NCBI RefSeq assembly: GCF_017316305.2
Contig: NZ_CP147250.1
Location: forward strand, 1,260,001 to 1,324,000
DNA: 64,000 bases
DNA from: Enterococcus sp. DIV1094
GTDB lineage: Bacteria; Bacillota; Bacilli; Lactobacillales; Enterococcaceae
Reading direction: 5' to 3'
Position numbers and translations under genes: made by a program. The notes beneath the pieces were generated by a model, which was given only the letters and a program-made list of their open reading frames with translations, was not told the origin of the DNA and made no database searches. This document shows positions 7,673 to 16,062 of the stretch, one piece after another. Numbering within the stretch: the stretch's first letter is position 1; each line of letters begins with the position of its first letter.

Positions 7673-9274
7673 TCAGCATGATTCGATCGTCTCAACATGA
7701 GAGGAGATTTGAATGAATTTATTGGCAAAATTTTTATTCTCCTTATCATGGGAGGTGAATAAAATGATTTTATTCTTACGTACGTCAATGAGTGTTTTGA
7801 AGATAGCATCCGCAGAGTCTTTATCAATACTACTCGTGCTTTCATCTAGAATCCAGATCCTGCTGTCTTGGAGCATCATACGGGCAATGAACACGCGTTG
7901 TTTTTCTCCGCCAGAAAGATTTGCGCCATTGTCAATGATCAAAGAATCCCAGTCTTTATTTTTAAAAATCGGTGCAAGCAGGGATGAATTTCTCAGTTCT
8001 TCTTTTTTTTCATCTGAAATCGGCTGACCGAGAGTGATGTTGTATTCAAGTGTATTTGAAAAGAGCAGCGTGGTTTGAGAAAGATAAGTCATCTGTTCTC
8101 TGATGAAACTCAAGTCCAGTTGTTCAATCGGCAACTCATTGATAAAGAGATCCTTGCTTTCATAAAAACCTAAGATTGCTTTTATGAGGGTCGATTTTCC
8201 AGAACCTGAAGGACCTTCGATATAACAAATATCGCCTAAATGCAACGTTTCAGTTAACGATAAATGGATTCTTTTGGCATTTGATGCCATCGTGATTTGC
8301 GGATTGGCAAATCTGATGCTGGTGATCTGATCGATGGCTGTGCCAGAGGACCTCTCTTGGTGTAATTCTAAGTTTTCTTGAACAAATTGTTGATTCGCTA
8401 CGACCGTTCGATAATCGACATTGATCTTTGATAAATCAGAAAGTGCCGTGAAGAAAATAGGCATCAAAATACTGACGACCATCATATTGTTCAACTGAAG
8501 TTGCTGATTATAGACTAAGTAGCTGATCGTGATAAAAATAATATTTTGTGAAAGCTGATTGATAAATGAAACCGTGTAACTAGTGATTTGAGCGAATTTA
8601 TTTGTTGCTGCCAAGCTTGTATACATATTTTTGAGTGTATTTGAAGTTAGTTGTTTGACGGTATCAAAGCTAGGTAACATCTTAAATTGTTCTGGATTAC
8701 CTAAGAGCAAAATCAAATCTTTTTGCGCATGAGCATTTTCATCTTGCATCGTTTTGATTCTTACATTCAGTGTTTTATTAATAAAGAGATAAGAAAAAAG
8801 ATTAATTGGGATCAAAAGAAGAGTGATTAGGAAGATAACTGAATCGAGTGAAAAAAAGATACCTAACACAATGAGAATAGAGATGGCCGATTTCAGTACT
8901 AAAAAGAAACTTGTTGTCATAAACAGATAAGTCGTATCCACAATTCGAAACATTCGACTGACTAGATTTCCTGATTCTAACTTGATGTATTTCTCAAATT
9001 TCAAGGTATATATGTTAGCTAATAAATCAAAAAATGAGTTCAAATTGAATTTTTTTGCAAAATTTTCTCGATAAATAATCAAACCAACTTGAAAAATATA
9101 AGAGAGTGACATGGCACCGATTATTAGGAAAATAATAGGAAAAATAGCATTAATTTCATAACTATTGATACTATTTAAGATAAATGGCGCAATCAAAGTG
9201 GTTAGTACGGTTACTAAGACTAATAACATTGATATAAATAGGTAATTATAACCTTTTCTTGTGAGAAACTTCAT
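7673..9274 (-). CDS. ABC exporter, fused membrane and ATPase domains (RiPP locus)
   Basis: 533 residues: six hydrophobic segments between about 10 and 300, then an ATPase domain with Walker A GPSGSGKST (about residue 355), signature LSGGEKQRV, Walker B IWILDEST and the switch histidine in FTSHDKEN. It has the half-transporter exporter layout and acts as a dimer in the membrane. There is no N-terminal C39 peptidase, so it would not cleave a double-glycine leader. It is divergent from the precursor peptide at 9493 and is the only transporter in the RiPP locus, so export of, or immunity to, the mature peptide is the natural inference. Confidence 0.85.
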   Translation of the reverse strand: MKFLTRKGYNYLFISMLLVLVTVLTTLIAPFILNSINSYEINAIFPIIFLIIGAMSLSYIFQVGLIIYRENFAKKFNLNSFFDLLANIYTLKFEKYIKLESGNLVSRMFRIVDTTYLFMTTSFFLVLKSAISILIVLGIFFSLDSVIFLITLLLIPINLFSYLFINKTLNVRIKTMQDENAHAQKDLILLLGNPEQFKMLPSFDTVKQLTSNTLKNMYTSLAATNKFAQITSYTVSFINQLSQNIIFITISYLVYNQQLQLNNMMVVSILMPIFFTALSDLSKINVDYRTVVANQQFVQENLELHQERSSGTAIDQITSIRFANPQITMASNAKRIHLSLTETLHLGDICYIEGPSGSGKSTLIKAILGFYESKDLFINELPIEQLDLSFIREQMTYLSQTTLLFSNTLEYNITLGQPISDEKKEELRNSSLLAPIFKNKDWDSLIIDNGANLSGGEKQRVFIARMMLQDSRIWILDESTSSIDKDSADAIFKTLIDVRKNKIILFTSHDKENKNFANKFIQISSHVETIESC

Positions 9275-9492
9275 TTTTTATTACACTCCTTGAGTACATG
9301 ATTGACAAATGATTATAAAGAAGATTATACTTTATTTAGGAAAAAAAGTGAATATCCCGTTTTCTCTTTTTTTCATAGTTTGAGGTTATGTAATGTACAG
9401 AGAAACTGTTATAAAACTTAATGGATTATCTGTTGTTCCATGATCTTTTGCTGACGTTCGTCATCAATACATAAAATAAAGGAGGGGTGCAA
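9275..9492. promoter_or_regulatory. Divergent promoter region of the RiPP locus
   Basis: 218 bp between the ABC exporter and the precursor gene. It is AT-rich with a plausible extended -10 (TG-T-TATAAA, 9410-9415) for the precursor, but no convincing -35 at the right distance. No regulator gene is present in the locus. The strong ribosome-binding site GGAGGGG (9481-9487) sits 5 bases before the precursor ATG. Confidence 0.45.
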
Positions 9493-9579
9493 ATGTTTAA
9501 AAAACCTGAGTTGAAGAAAATTACAGGTACTTATGCCGCACCATGTTCTTGTGGTATTATCGCAGGTCAAGGATCGTAA
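9493..9579 (+). CDS. RiPP precursor peptide with C-terminal Cys-Ser-Cys-Gly core
   Basis: 28 residues. A basic leader (MFKKPELKKITGTYA) carries a PEL motif of the type seen in leaders bound by PqqD-like recognition domains; the putative core APCSCGIIAGQGS has two cysteines (C18, C20) and four small or polar acceptor residues. It has the strongest ribosome-binding site of the region and is followed by a terminator and then a radical SAM/SPASM enzyme and a PqqD-like protein. Such loci make sulfur-to-carbon (sactipeptide or ranthipeptide) or carbon-carbon crosslinked peptides. There is no GG cleavage motif and no protease nearby. I do not recognise this precursor as a named family member. Confidence 0.8.
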   Translation: MFKKPELKKITGTYAAPCSCGIIAGQGS

Positions 9580-9587
9580 GTGAGAAT

Positions 9588-9613
9588 GAGACAAGGTCAA
9601 CCTGTCTTGTCTC
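9588..9613 (+). other. Small hairpin after the precursor gene
   Basis: GAGACAAG pairs with CTTGTCTC around a 10-nt loop just after the precursor stop. It has no T-run and may protect the 3' end of the precursor mRNA. Confidence 0.5.
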
Positions 9614-9620
9614 GAGAAAT

Positions 9621-9675
9621 AAGCTGAGGATTACGAGAATTGTTTGTGCAATTTTTGTAGTTCTCAGCTTTTTTG
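9621..9675 (+). terminator. Terminator between precursor and maturase genes
   Basis: AAGCTGAG pairs with CTCAGCTT, with inner pairs ATTAC/GTAGT and ATTG/CAAT, then TTTTTT. Partial termination here would give much more precursor than enzyme, a common arrangement in RiPP operons. Confidence 0.75.
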
Positions 9676-9784
9676 AAAGGGTTTTTATTTCCAGTGTTCG
9701 CCGTTTTTAGAAAGGAAAAAGCGGGTGAGTACTTATTTTACGTGGTAGAAATGAGTTTTTCGGCTTAAAAAATGAGGTGATCTT

Positions 9785-10993
9785 ATTCGAATCAATGATA
9801 ATCTTTATGCCTATCAGTTCAATGAAGAATTTATTGTACATAATGTCTCGCGAAGTACGTGGATATTAGTGGATCAAGAAGAATTAAGCAAAATAAGAAA
9901 GCAAGATTACATGAATTTAAGAACAGCAACTCAAAAAAAGATGAATCTTTTTCAAATCCTTTTAGATGACCCATTAGAAGTAGAAAAAGCTACCTATACG
10001 ATACCGGAAACCGCTTATTTGGTGATGACACATCGTTGCAATTTGAAATGTGTTTACTGCTATGCGGAAGCCAGTCCTGAAAAGGAGTACGAAGATAGTT
10101 TAAGTTTTATTGAATGGATCGATGTACTCAATCAATTGAAAGATTGTGGCGTGAAGAATATTGTCTTCACTGGAGGGGAGGTCGGTTTAAGTAAAGATGC
10201 ATTAAAATATATCGACTATGCCAAAAAAATTGGTCTATCTATCGGCTTGATCACCAATGGCACATTGTTACGAAATGCCAATGATGCAGCATTTTTAGCG
10301 GAACGATGTGATTCGATCACCATCAGTTTAGATTCGATCGATCAAGTGGAAAATGACAAAAATAGAGGAAAAGGCTGTTATCGCCTCGCAATGAGAGGAA
10401 TCCAAAATCTATTGAACTTGAAATATCCTAACATTTCAGTCAATACGATTATTACAAATAACAATTTTGAGAAGATTGACGAAACCATTCACTTTTTAAA
10501 GAAGAATCATATCAATTATAAATTAGGAGGCTTCAGCGAGCTAGGACGTGCAAAAATGGCAGAGATTTCCTTGACTGAGAAGGAAAGAGTGGCAATCGAG
10601 TTAAAAGAAAAGAACGAGACCCGCTCTCCTTTTTTAAAACCTTTTTCAATCAAGGAGTCATGCGGTCTGGGTGTTGGAGAATTTGCAATCAATCCTGTAG
10701 GCGATATCTTTGCCTGTAAGCTTTTAGAAACCGCTGATTACAAACTGGGAAATATCAGGGAAAAGCAACTTAGTGCTATTTTTGATGAAGAGAACATTGA
10801 ATTGATTCGCTCTCAAAGCATTGATCGATTATCAAAATGCACCGACTGCTCATTCCGATATTTATGTGGTGGCGGATGTCGAGCGCATCATTATTATGCA
10901 ACGAACGATATCCATGGTGTAGATGATGCGGAATGTACCTTGATCAAGGAAACCTTAAAGCATCAAATGGTTCGCAGCTGTACCAATGAATAA
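9785..10993 (+). CDS. Radical SAM/SPASM peptide maturase
   Basis: 402 residues if started at ATT 9785. The 4Fe-4S SAM motif is CNLKCVYC (C85, C89, C92); the C-terminal SPASM domain has C293, C311, the run CTDCSFRYLCGGGC (C352, C355, C361, C365) and C384, enough for two auxiliary clusters. The enzyme should install thioether or carbon-carbon crosslinks in the 28-residue precursor at 9493. The first conventional start is GTG 9869, without a ribosome-binding site, whereas the upstream in-frame 28 codons (NDNLYAYQFNEEF, STWILVD) look like genuine N-terminus and follow GAGGTGA at 9774-9780. ATT 9785 is therefore my preferred start. It is followed 17 bp later by the PqqD-like gene. Confidence 0.85.
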   Translation: MRINDNLYAYQFNEEFIVHNVSRSTWILVDQEELSKIRKQDYMNLRTATQKKMNLFQILLDDPLEVEKATYTIPETAYLVMTHRCNLKCVYCYAEASPEKEYEDSLSFIEWIDVLNQLKDCGVKNIVFTGGEVGLSKDALKYIDYAKKIGLSIGLITNGTLLRNANDAAFLAERCDSITISLDSIDQVENDKNRGKGCYRLAMRGIQNLLNLKYPNISVNTIITNNNFEKIDETIHFLKKNHINYKLGGFSELGRAKMAEISLTEKERVAIELKEKNETRSPFLKPFSIKESCGLGVGEFAINPVGDIFACKLLETADYKLGNIREKQLSAIFDEENIELIRSQSIDRLSKCTDCSFRYLCGGGCRAHHYYATNDIHGVDDAECTLIKETLKHQMVRSCTNE

Positions 10994-11010
10994 CGAAAAG
11001 AGTGAGAGAT

Positions 11011-11274
11011 ATGAAACTTAGCGAGAATATCACTTATGAAAAAATGGGTAATGATCTATATATCATGATTGAAGATGAACGTTTTATATTGGACAATGAG
11101 GTATCAATCGACGTGTTTGATTTGCTAAAGGATGAGTGTACAAAAGAGAAAATAAAAGCCTTTGTGCGAAATAAATATCGTCTAGATCAAGAATTTACAG
11201 ATGCTGAAAAAGATGGGTATGTAGAAGAATTTTTAGCTGTACTCAAGATGAATGGAATCATTACAGAAACTTGA
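11011..11274 (+). CDS. PqqD-like RiPP recognition element protein
   Basis: 87 residues from ATG 11011 (a GTG at 11002 is also open). The layout fits PqqD: an N-terminal beta-rich part (ITYEKMGNDLYIMIEDERFILDN), a central helix (SIDVFDLLKD) and a C-terminal winged-helix segment ending VEEFLAVLKMNGII. Stand-alone PqqD proteins bind the leader peptide and present the precursor to the radical SAM enzyme. It sits directly behind the maturase and ahead of a strong terminator, so it closes the RiPP operon. The similarity is by pattern and context, since the family is poorly conserved. Confidence 0.7.
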   Translation: MKLSENITYEKMGNDLYIMIEDERFILDNEVSIDVFDLLKDECTKEKIKAFVRNKYRLDQEFTDAEKDGYVEEFLAVLKMNGIITET

Positions 11275-11286
11275 CCATCGTTTAAT

Positions 11287-11340
11287 CGAAAAAAATAAGC
11301 AGAAGCCCATAAAATCGTTGGGCCTCTGCTTATTTTTTTC
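11287..11340 (+). terminator. Terminator of the RiPP operon
   Basis: CGAAAAAAATAAGCAGA pairs with TCTGCTTATTTTTTTCG, with an inner GCCC/GGGC stem after one bulge. The A-rich 5' arm and T-rich 3' arm make it usable from both sides. Confidence 0.88.
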
Positions 11341-11342
11341 GA

Positions 11343-11973
11343 GGCAGAACAGTTTTGCTCTGACCTCTCTTGTGGCTACTAAATGTGGCACGTCATGCAC
11401 ATTATATGGATGCCATACACTAGAATTACTTCCCCAAATAATTTTTAGTGCTACTTCTTTTCATCCATATTAGTTGTATTCGGATAGTCTTCATTCGCTC
11501 GTTTATCAACAACCTGTTTTTTTGTTACAATATAAGATAACGAATAAATCAATATTTTATAACTTATGTAACTATCCGTTATCCAGAGTATAGCATCTTT
11601 CGCTGATGTACATTTACTTATTTTTTTCTAATTGAATAAAAATAGGATAGGGAAAAATTCTTTTTGTAAAAAAATATTTATATGTTAACGATACAAAAAA
11701 CGAAAACAAATGAGTAGAAGGTTTGCGATCTGTTTGTGACAAGCATCATCGTATTTTTCAATTTTTAATGGTACAGAAATAAAAACAGATTATATTTATT
11801 GGTGAGTAAAAAAGTTGCTTTTTGCTTCCATTTAATGGATTATAAAAACAGAAGATTTTGCATTTGCCTTGCTTTTTTATAAAAGTAAAGCAATCTTTGG
11901 TAAACAGTGGAATTGATACAGTTTTTTTCTTTGTATTAATTTTGGGAATTGCTTTATAGACTGGAGGAAAAAT
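11343..11973. other. Long non-coding stretch before the MetNIQ-type operon
   Basis: About 630 bp, AT-rich. No ORF with a ribosome-binding site was found, and no T-box or SAM-riboswitch-like structure stands out. A weak TTGCTTT/AAAGCAA hairpin lies at about 11868-11893. It probably holds the operon promoter. Confidence 0.4.
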
Positions 11974-12717
11974 GTGATTGAGCTAGTAAATGTGTCGAAG
12001 CAATATGATAAGACCAAGTCGCTGCATCAAATCAGTTTTACAGTAGAACAAGGAGAAGTGATCGGGATCGTTGGTAAAAGCGGTTCTGGCAAATCGACTT
12101 TATTACGCTTATTGAATTTGATGGAAACGCCTACTGAAGGCACGATCAAGCTAAATGGTGTAGACGTCCAGTCGTTATCAAAAAAAGAATTACGGCAACA
12201 GCAACAAAAAATAGGCATGATTTTTCAACATCATAATTTGCTTGAAAACCTACGTGTCTATCAGAATGTCGCACTTCCTTTAAAACTGCAAAAAAAGAAA
12301 AACCCTAAAAAAATCAATGACTTATTAGATTTTGTTGGGATGAGTCATAAAGCAGATAGCTATCCGGTCAAACTCTCTGGTGGCGAAAGACAACGGGTTT
12401 CGATCGCAAGAGCATTGAGTAGAGATCCGCATTTGTTACTTTGTGATGAGGCCACCAGTTCTTTAGATGAAGAAAATACAGAGAGTGTCGTTCGTTTACT
12501 ACATAAAACACACGAAGAGTTCCAACCGACTATTTTTTTTGTTAGTCATGAACTTGAAACCGTTAAACGCTTATGTAAACGAATCTTGGTCATGGAGAAT
12601 GGCCATCTGATCGGTGAATTGACGAATGACCCGCAACAGTATGAGGAAGAGGATCTAACCTATTTTGAAAAAATAAAAAGGAGTTTGTCTGATGAACCTA
12701 CCAACAGCACTTATTGA
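11974..12717 (+). CDS. metN: MetN-like ABC importer ATPase without C-terminal sensor domain
   Basis: 247 residues. Walker A GKSGSGKST, Q-loop (MIFQHHNLL), signature LSGGERQRVSIARAL and Walker B LLLCDEATSS identify an ABC ATPase of the methionine-uptake group, supported by MetI- and MetQ-like genes directly downstream. Typical MetN is about 340 residues with a C-terminal ACT-like (NIL) domain for substrate inhibition; this one ends soon after the D-loop/H-loop region and lacks it. Start GTG 11974 has GGAGG about 7 bases upstream. It overlaps the permease gene by 26 bp, implying translational coupling. The substrate (methionine or another amino acid/peptide) is inferred. Confidence 0.82.
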   Translation: MIELVNVSKQYDKTKSLHQISFTVEQGEVIGIVGKSGSGKSTLLRLLNLMETPTEGTIKLNGVDVQSLSKKELRQQQQKIGMIFQHHNLLENLRVYQNVALPLKLQKKKNPKKINDLLDFVGMSHKADSYPVKLSGGERQRVSIARALSRDPHLLLCDEATSSLDEENTESVVRLLHKTHEEFQPTIFFVSHELETVKRLCKRILVMENGHLIGELTNDPQQYEEEDLTYFEKIKRSLSDEPTNSTY

Positions 12718-13372
12718 ATATTGGCCGTCTTTAATCAATAGTTTGAAAGAAACTGGCATCATGATGGCTATTTCCATGTTCGTTTGTGTGTTGGGAGGAT
12801 TGCCAGCCGGCTTGGGCTTGTACTTGACGAATCCTAAGGTCAGAAGGACAAAAGGGGCCCATCCTTGGTTATACTGGTTACTCAACTTCATCGTGACTGT
12901 CGTTCGCTCGTTTCCTTACCTCCTGTTAGTGATTGCTTTGATCCCAGTGACACGCGCGATTTTAGGAAGGGCGTTTGGTCCAGTTCCTTCATCCATTCCT
13001 CTGAGCATTGTCGCAGTAGCGATTTTTGCTCGTTTAGTTGAACAAGTATTGTTAGATGTACCTGAAGAAATCTATGCGCTGTCAAATTCATTAGGTGCCT
13101 CTCGTTTTCAATATATCTGGCATTTTTTATTTGTGGAAGCACGAAGCGGCTTAGTGTTAGCTTATACCACGACGACAGTCAGTATGATTTCTTTTTCCAC
13201 TGTCATGGGCGTCGTAGGTGGCGGCGGAATTGGGGATTTTGCTGTACGTGTTGGTTATCAACGGTATGAATATGGTGTGATGTATGTTGCCATTGTGATC
13301 ATGATCGCTTTGGTCTTCATTTTGCAAATGTTAGGAAATTTTGTTGCACAATCATTAGATAAACGAAAGTAG
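12692..13372 (+). CDS. metI: MetI-like ABC permease
   Basis: 226 residues with five or six hydrophobic segments and the EAA-loop region around PEEIYALSNSLGASRFQYIWHF. Length and the closing GVVGGGGIGDFAVRVGYQRYEYGVM segment are characteristic of MetI-type permeases. It forms the membrane channel with the ATPase encoded just upstream and receives substrate from the lipoprotein at 13383. Start ATG 12692 has an AAAGGAG site and lies inside the end of the ATPase gene. Confidence 0.88.
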   Translation: MNLPTALIEYWPSLINSLKETGIMMAISMFVCVLGGLPAGLGLYLTNPKVRRTKGAHPWLYWLLNFIVTVVRSFPYLLLVIALIPVTRAILGRAFGPVPSSIPLSIVAVAIFARLVEQVLLDVPEEIYALSNSLGASRFQYIWHFLFVEARSGLVLAYTTTTVSMISFSTVMGVVGGGGIGDFAVRVGYQRYEYGVMYVAIVIMIALVFILQMLGNFVAQSLDKRK

Positions 13373-13382
13373 GAGAAAAATC

Positions 13383-14198
13383 ATGAAAAAGTTTTATTTA
13401 TTCACGTTAGCTTTAGCAAGTGTCCTTGTCTTAGCAGCCTGTGGGGGAAGCAATGAGACAGAAGAAAGCAAGAAAGAAATCACTGTAGCCGTGCAATTGG
13501 AATCATCAAAAGATATTTTAGAAATTGCCAAAAAAGAAGTAGAAAAATCAGGCTATACGATCAATATCATGGAAGTCAGTGATAACGTTGCTTATAATGA
13601 TGCGGTGCAACATAATGAAGCAGATGCAAACTTTGCACAACATGAGCCATTTATGGAACGCTTCAATCAAGAAAAAGATGCGGATCTAGTAGCCGTTCAA
13701 CCAATTTATTATTTTGCCGGCGGGTTTTATTCCAAAGAATATGATGATGTGAATGATTTGCCAGAAAATGCGAAAGTGGGCATCCCTAGCGATCCAACAA
13801 ATGAAGGTCGTGCGTTAGCGATTTTGAATGAGAATGGCATTATTACATTGAAAGATGGTGTCGGCTTTGATGGGACAGTAGCAGACATTGTAGAGAATCC
13901 TAAAAATCTTAATTTTGAAAGTATTGATCTTTTGAATTTGGTCAAAGCTTATGATGAGAGTGATATCGCTATGGTTTTCTGTTATCCAGCTTATCTAGAA
14001 CCAGCAAACTTGACGACAGCAGATGCTTTATTACTAGAGGATGAAGAAGCAAGCAAACATTATGCATTGCAATTAGTTACTCGAGAAGAAGAAAAAGACA
14101 GCGAGAAAATCAAGGTATTGAAAGAAGCAATGACAACACCAGAAGTCGCTGACTATATCAAGAACAATACAAAAGGTTCAAATATCCCAGCATTTTAA
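13383..14198 (+). CDS. metQ: MetQ/NlpA-family substrate-binding lipoprotein
   Basis: 271 residues. Signal peptide with lipobox LAAC (cysteine at residue 20), then the NlpA fold: EITVAVQLESSKDILEIAKKE and ANFAQHEPFMERFN (the ligand-pocket HxPF region). It is anchored outside the membrane and delivers substrate to the MetI/MetN pair upstream. Family members bind D- or L-methionine or related compounds; the ligand is not proven by sequence. It is 10 bp after the permease gene, and a terminator follows at 14299. Confidence 0.88.
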   Translation: MKKFYLFTLALASVLVLAACGGSNETEESKKEITVAVQLESSKDILEIAKKEVEKSGYTINIMEVSDNVAYNDAVQHNEADANFAQHEPFMERFNQEKDADLVAVQPIYYFAGGFYSKEYDDVNDLPENAKVGIPSDPTNEGRALAILNENGIITLKDGVGFDGTVADIVENPKNLNFESIDLLNLVKAYDESDIAMVFCYPAYLEPANLTTADALLLEDEEASKHYALQLVTREEEKDSEKIKVLKEAMTTPEVADYIKNNTKGSNIPAF

Positions 14199-14588
14199 AC
14201 AACGTGCGAACTATAACAAATAATGATGTAAGTAACAGCGTGGCTTGTTATGTACAAATGAATCGTCCTTATTGGGTGATTTCTATAATCAAAGTGAAAA
14301 AGATACGACATTCGGTCGTATCTTTTTATTTTATCTGAAAAAATATATGGACCAATTTACATGATAAATCCGCATTCTTTTGGTCAGTACGCATTGTTTC
14401 TTCAAGTTATTTTACAGTAGGCGTTTTTATTTTTTTGTTATGTATCCAAAAATATATTTTTTCAGAAAAAAATGTTTTTTTATTGTCTAATTTTTCAGTT
14501 AGTATTTTTAGAGGGCGAGATAGATTATGTTTTACAGTTCACTGTATAACGAACTATTCGCTACAAAAAAATCTATAAGGAGCTTGAG
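14199..14588. other. Intergenic region with terminator and promoter of the secreted-protein gene
   Basis: No ORF seen. It holds the MetNIQ terminator at 14299-14330 and, nearer 14589, AT-rich DNA expected to carry a promoter; I could not pick a confident -35/-10 pair. Confidence 0.4.
14299..14330 (+). terminator. Terminator of the MetNIQ-type operon
   Basis: AAAGATACGAC pairs with GTCGTATCTTT across a 5-nt loop (ATTCG) and is followed by TTATTTTAT. Confidence 0.88.
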
Positions 14589-15755
14589 ATGAAAAAAAAC
14601 AATTTGAAAAAAATTGCAGCAGCAAGCATGTTACTACTTACATTAGGAGGACCAGCGGTAACATTTGCGACAAGTCAATCAACAGGTGACTTGGCCAGTA
14701 TCAGTAGTCAGGTAGAAGAGCAGTTAGCAATTAAAAACGGCGATTTCAATGATGGATTGAACAACTGGATCGTATCGAATCCAGGGACACAAAATCCGAA
14801 GATCGAAGAATTAAATGGAAATAAGTACGTGGTCGCAACATATGGAGAAAACATTCATCAATATTTGACATTGAAGCCAAACACGACCTATACATTTGGT
14901 TATGATGTCGCAGGAAGTGCTGATTTCCCAGCGAAAGTTGAATTCGGTACGATGAATCATGATGAAGGATTCGTTTCATTAGAAGAAACAGCCCACAACA
15001 ACGAGAACTGGACACGTAGAGAATTTACGTTTACGACACCTGCAACAGAAAATACATACATTCTTCGTTTTTCTTCAACAGGAAACGGTTGGGCAAAATT
15101 TGACAATATCCAAGTAGAACCAGAAAAAACAGAAACGAACTTATTGACTTTAGGTACACAAGATCGTGAAGCGTATGCGTATTTAAACTTAGATTCAGAA
15201 CGTTTTAATAGCTCAGAAAGATTGATGGTCTACGTGGATGGCCGCTATCATTTTGAAACATACAAAGGCAAAGCTTACTATTCCTTCACAAGTAAAAAGG
15301 ATGGCGGAACTCAAGTCCGTCGTAGTATTTCCGGAGTCAAAGGACAAGTGATCGAAGTATATACTGCACCAAACTCACCTGGTCATAGTTCAACAGGCAA
15401 GCGTTTATTAGAGTCGATCACGTTAGAAGAAGATTTAGCAGTTGACACTTCTTTATTAGATCATGCGGTAAAGAACATCAAATTATCAGGAAGCCGACTA
15501 GATATTGATTTCGATCGTGCAAGTTTTGAAGGAAAAAATCGAATGATGATCTATAAAAATGGCAAATACATTGCTGAAGTCTACAAAGGCAAAGCATACT
15601 ATTCATCTGTACGTGAGAAGTTAACTGATAGTATCAAAGTAAGTAAATCTTCTGATTTTAAATCCGGAGATGTGATTTCAGTGGAACTACGCAGCGGCAC
15701 TCCTGGTGGTTCGGCTAAGTTGATCCAAGTATTAGCAACATTTGAAGTAGAATAG
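14589..15755 (+). CDS. Secreted protein: carbohydrate-binding-like beta-sandwich plus two repeat domains
   Basis: 388 residues. A signal peptide (about 1-27, ending AVTFA) is followed by a beta-sandwich domain (about 50-180) with NGDFNDGLNNWIV, LKPNTTYTFGYDV and the closing WAKFDNIQVE, the pattern of CBM4/9-type galactose-binding-like modules and the delta-endotoxin accessory domain. Two related domains follow (about 185-285 and 290-388), each with an ERFN-type or SFEGKNR segment, an M-Y-x-(D/N)-G-(R/K)-Y strand and YKGKAYYS. No anchor motif, so it is released or held by binding. A shorter paralogue lies at 58966-59826 with only one repeat domain. Function is unknown; cell-wall or glycan binding is inference. 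Confidence 0.75.
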   Translation: MKKNNLKKIAAASMLLLTLGGPAVTFATSQSTGDLASISSQVEEQLAIKNGDFNDGLNNWIVSNPGTQNPKIEELNGNKYVVATYGENIHQYLTLKPNTTYTFGYDVAGSADFPAKVEFGTMNHDEGFVSLEETAHNNENWTRREFTFTTPATENTYILRFSSTGNGWAKFDNIQVEPEKTETNLLTLGTQDREAYAYLNLDSERFNSSERLMVYVDGRYHFETYKGKAYYSFTSKKDGGTQVRRSISGVKGQVIEVYTAPNSPGHSSTGKRLLESITLEEDLAVDTSLLDHAVKNIKLSGSRLDIDFDRASFEGKNRMMIYKNGKYIAEVYKGKAYYSSVREKLTDSIKVSKSSDFKSGDVISVELRSGTPGGSAKLIQVLATFEVE

Positions 15756-16062
15756 AGAAAGAGTAGTGTCTTGTCCTGAGCCGTAAGCTAGAAAATTGAA
15801 AAGTATGTTTATCTTTTATCATTTTTTCGTTTAGTGTTGAAGGTCAACTTCTGGCACACCGTTTATTCGGTGTTAGGTGGGTGAAACATATTCTTAAAAT
15901 AAGGCGGTAGCTATGAATTCTTTCATGGTTACTGCCTTATTTTTTGATTACTTAGGAGAAAATGTAGCCGTCATGTAATTTTCAGAGAATACCTCATTTA
16001 CTCGTGCGTTTACCTGAGATACGTTACAATGTTATTGTAATGAAAAAGGAGGGCGTATGGTT
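15756..16062. other. Intergenic region with terminator
   Basis: No ORF seen. A short ACACCG/CGGTGT hairpin lies at 15856-15873 and the main terminator at 15898-15947. The promoter of the next gene should lie between 15950 and 16045. Confidence 0.4.
15898..15947 (+). terminator. Rho-independent terminator
   Basis: AAATAAGGCGGTA pairs with TACTGCCTTATTT (one G-T wobble), with an inner ATGAA/TTCAT stem, followed by a T-run. It follows the secreted-protein gene. Confidence 0.85.

Noticed and set aside
9421..9474. 17-codon hydrophobic ORF (MDYLLFHDLLLTFVINT) just before the RiPP precursor, considered as a signalling peptide
   Set aside because: No ribosome-binding site and no Rgg-type regulator nearby; probably leader RNA of the precursor gene.
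11343..11973. Long leader of the MetNIQ-type operon considered as a T-box or SAM riboswitch
   Set aside because: No T-box consensus, terminator/antiterminator pair or SAM-riboswitch core could be seen.
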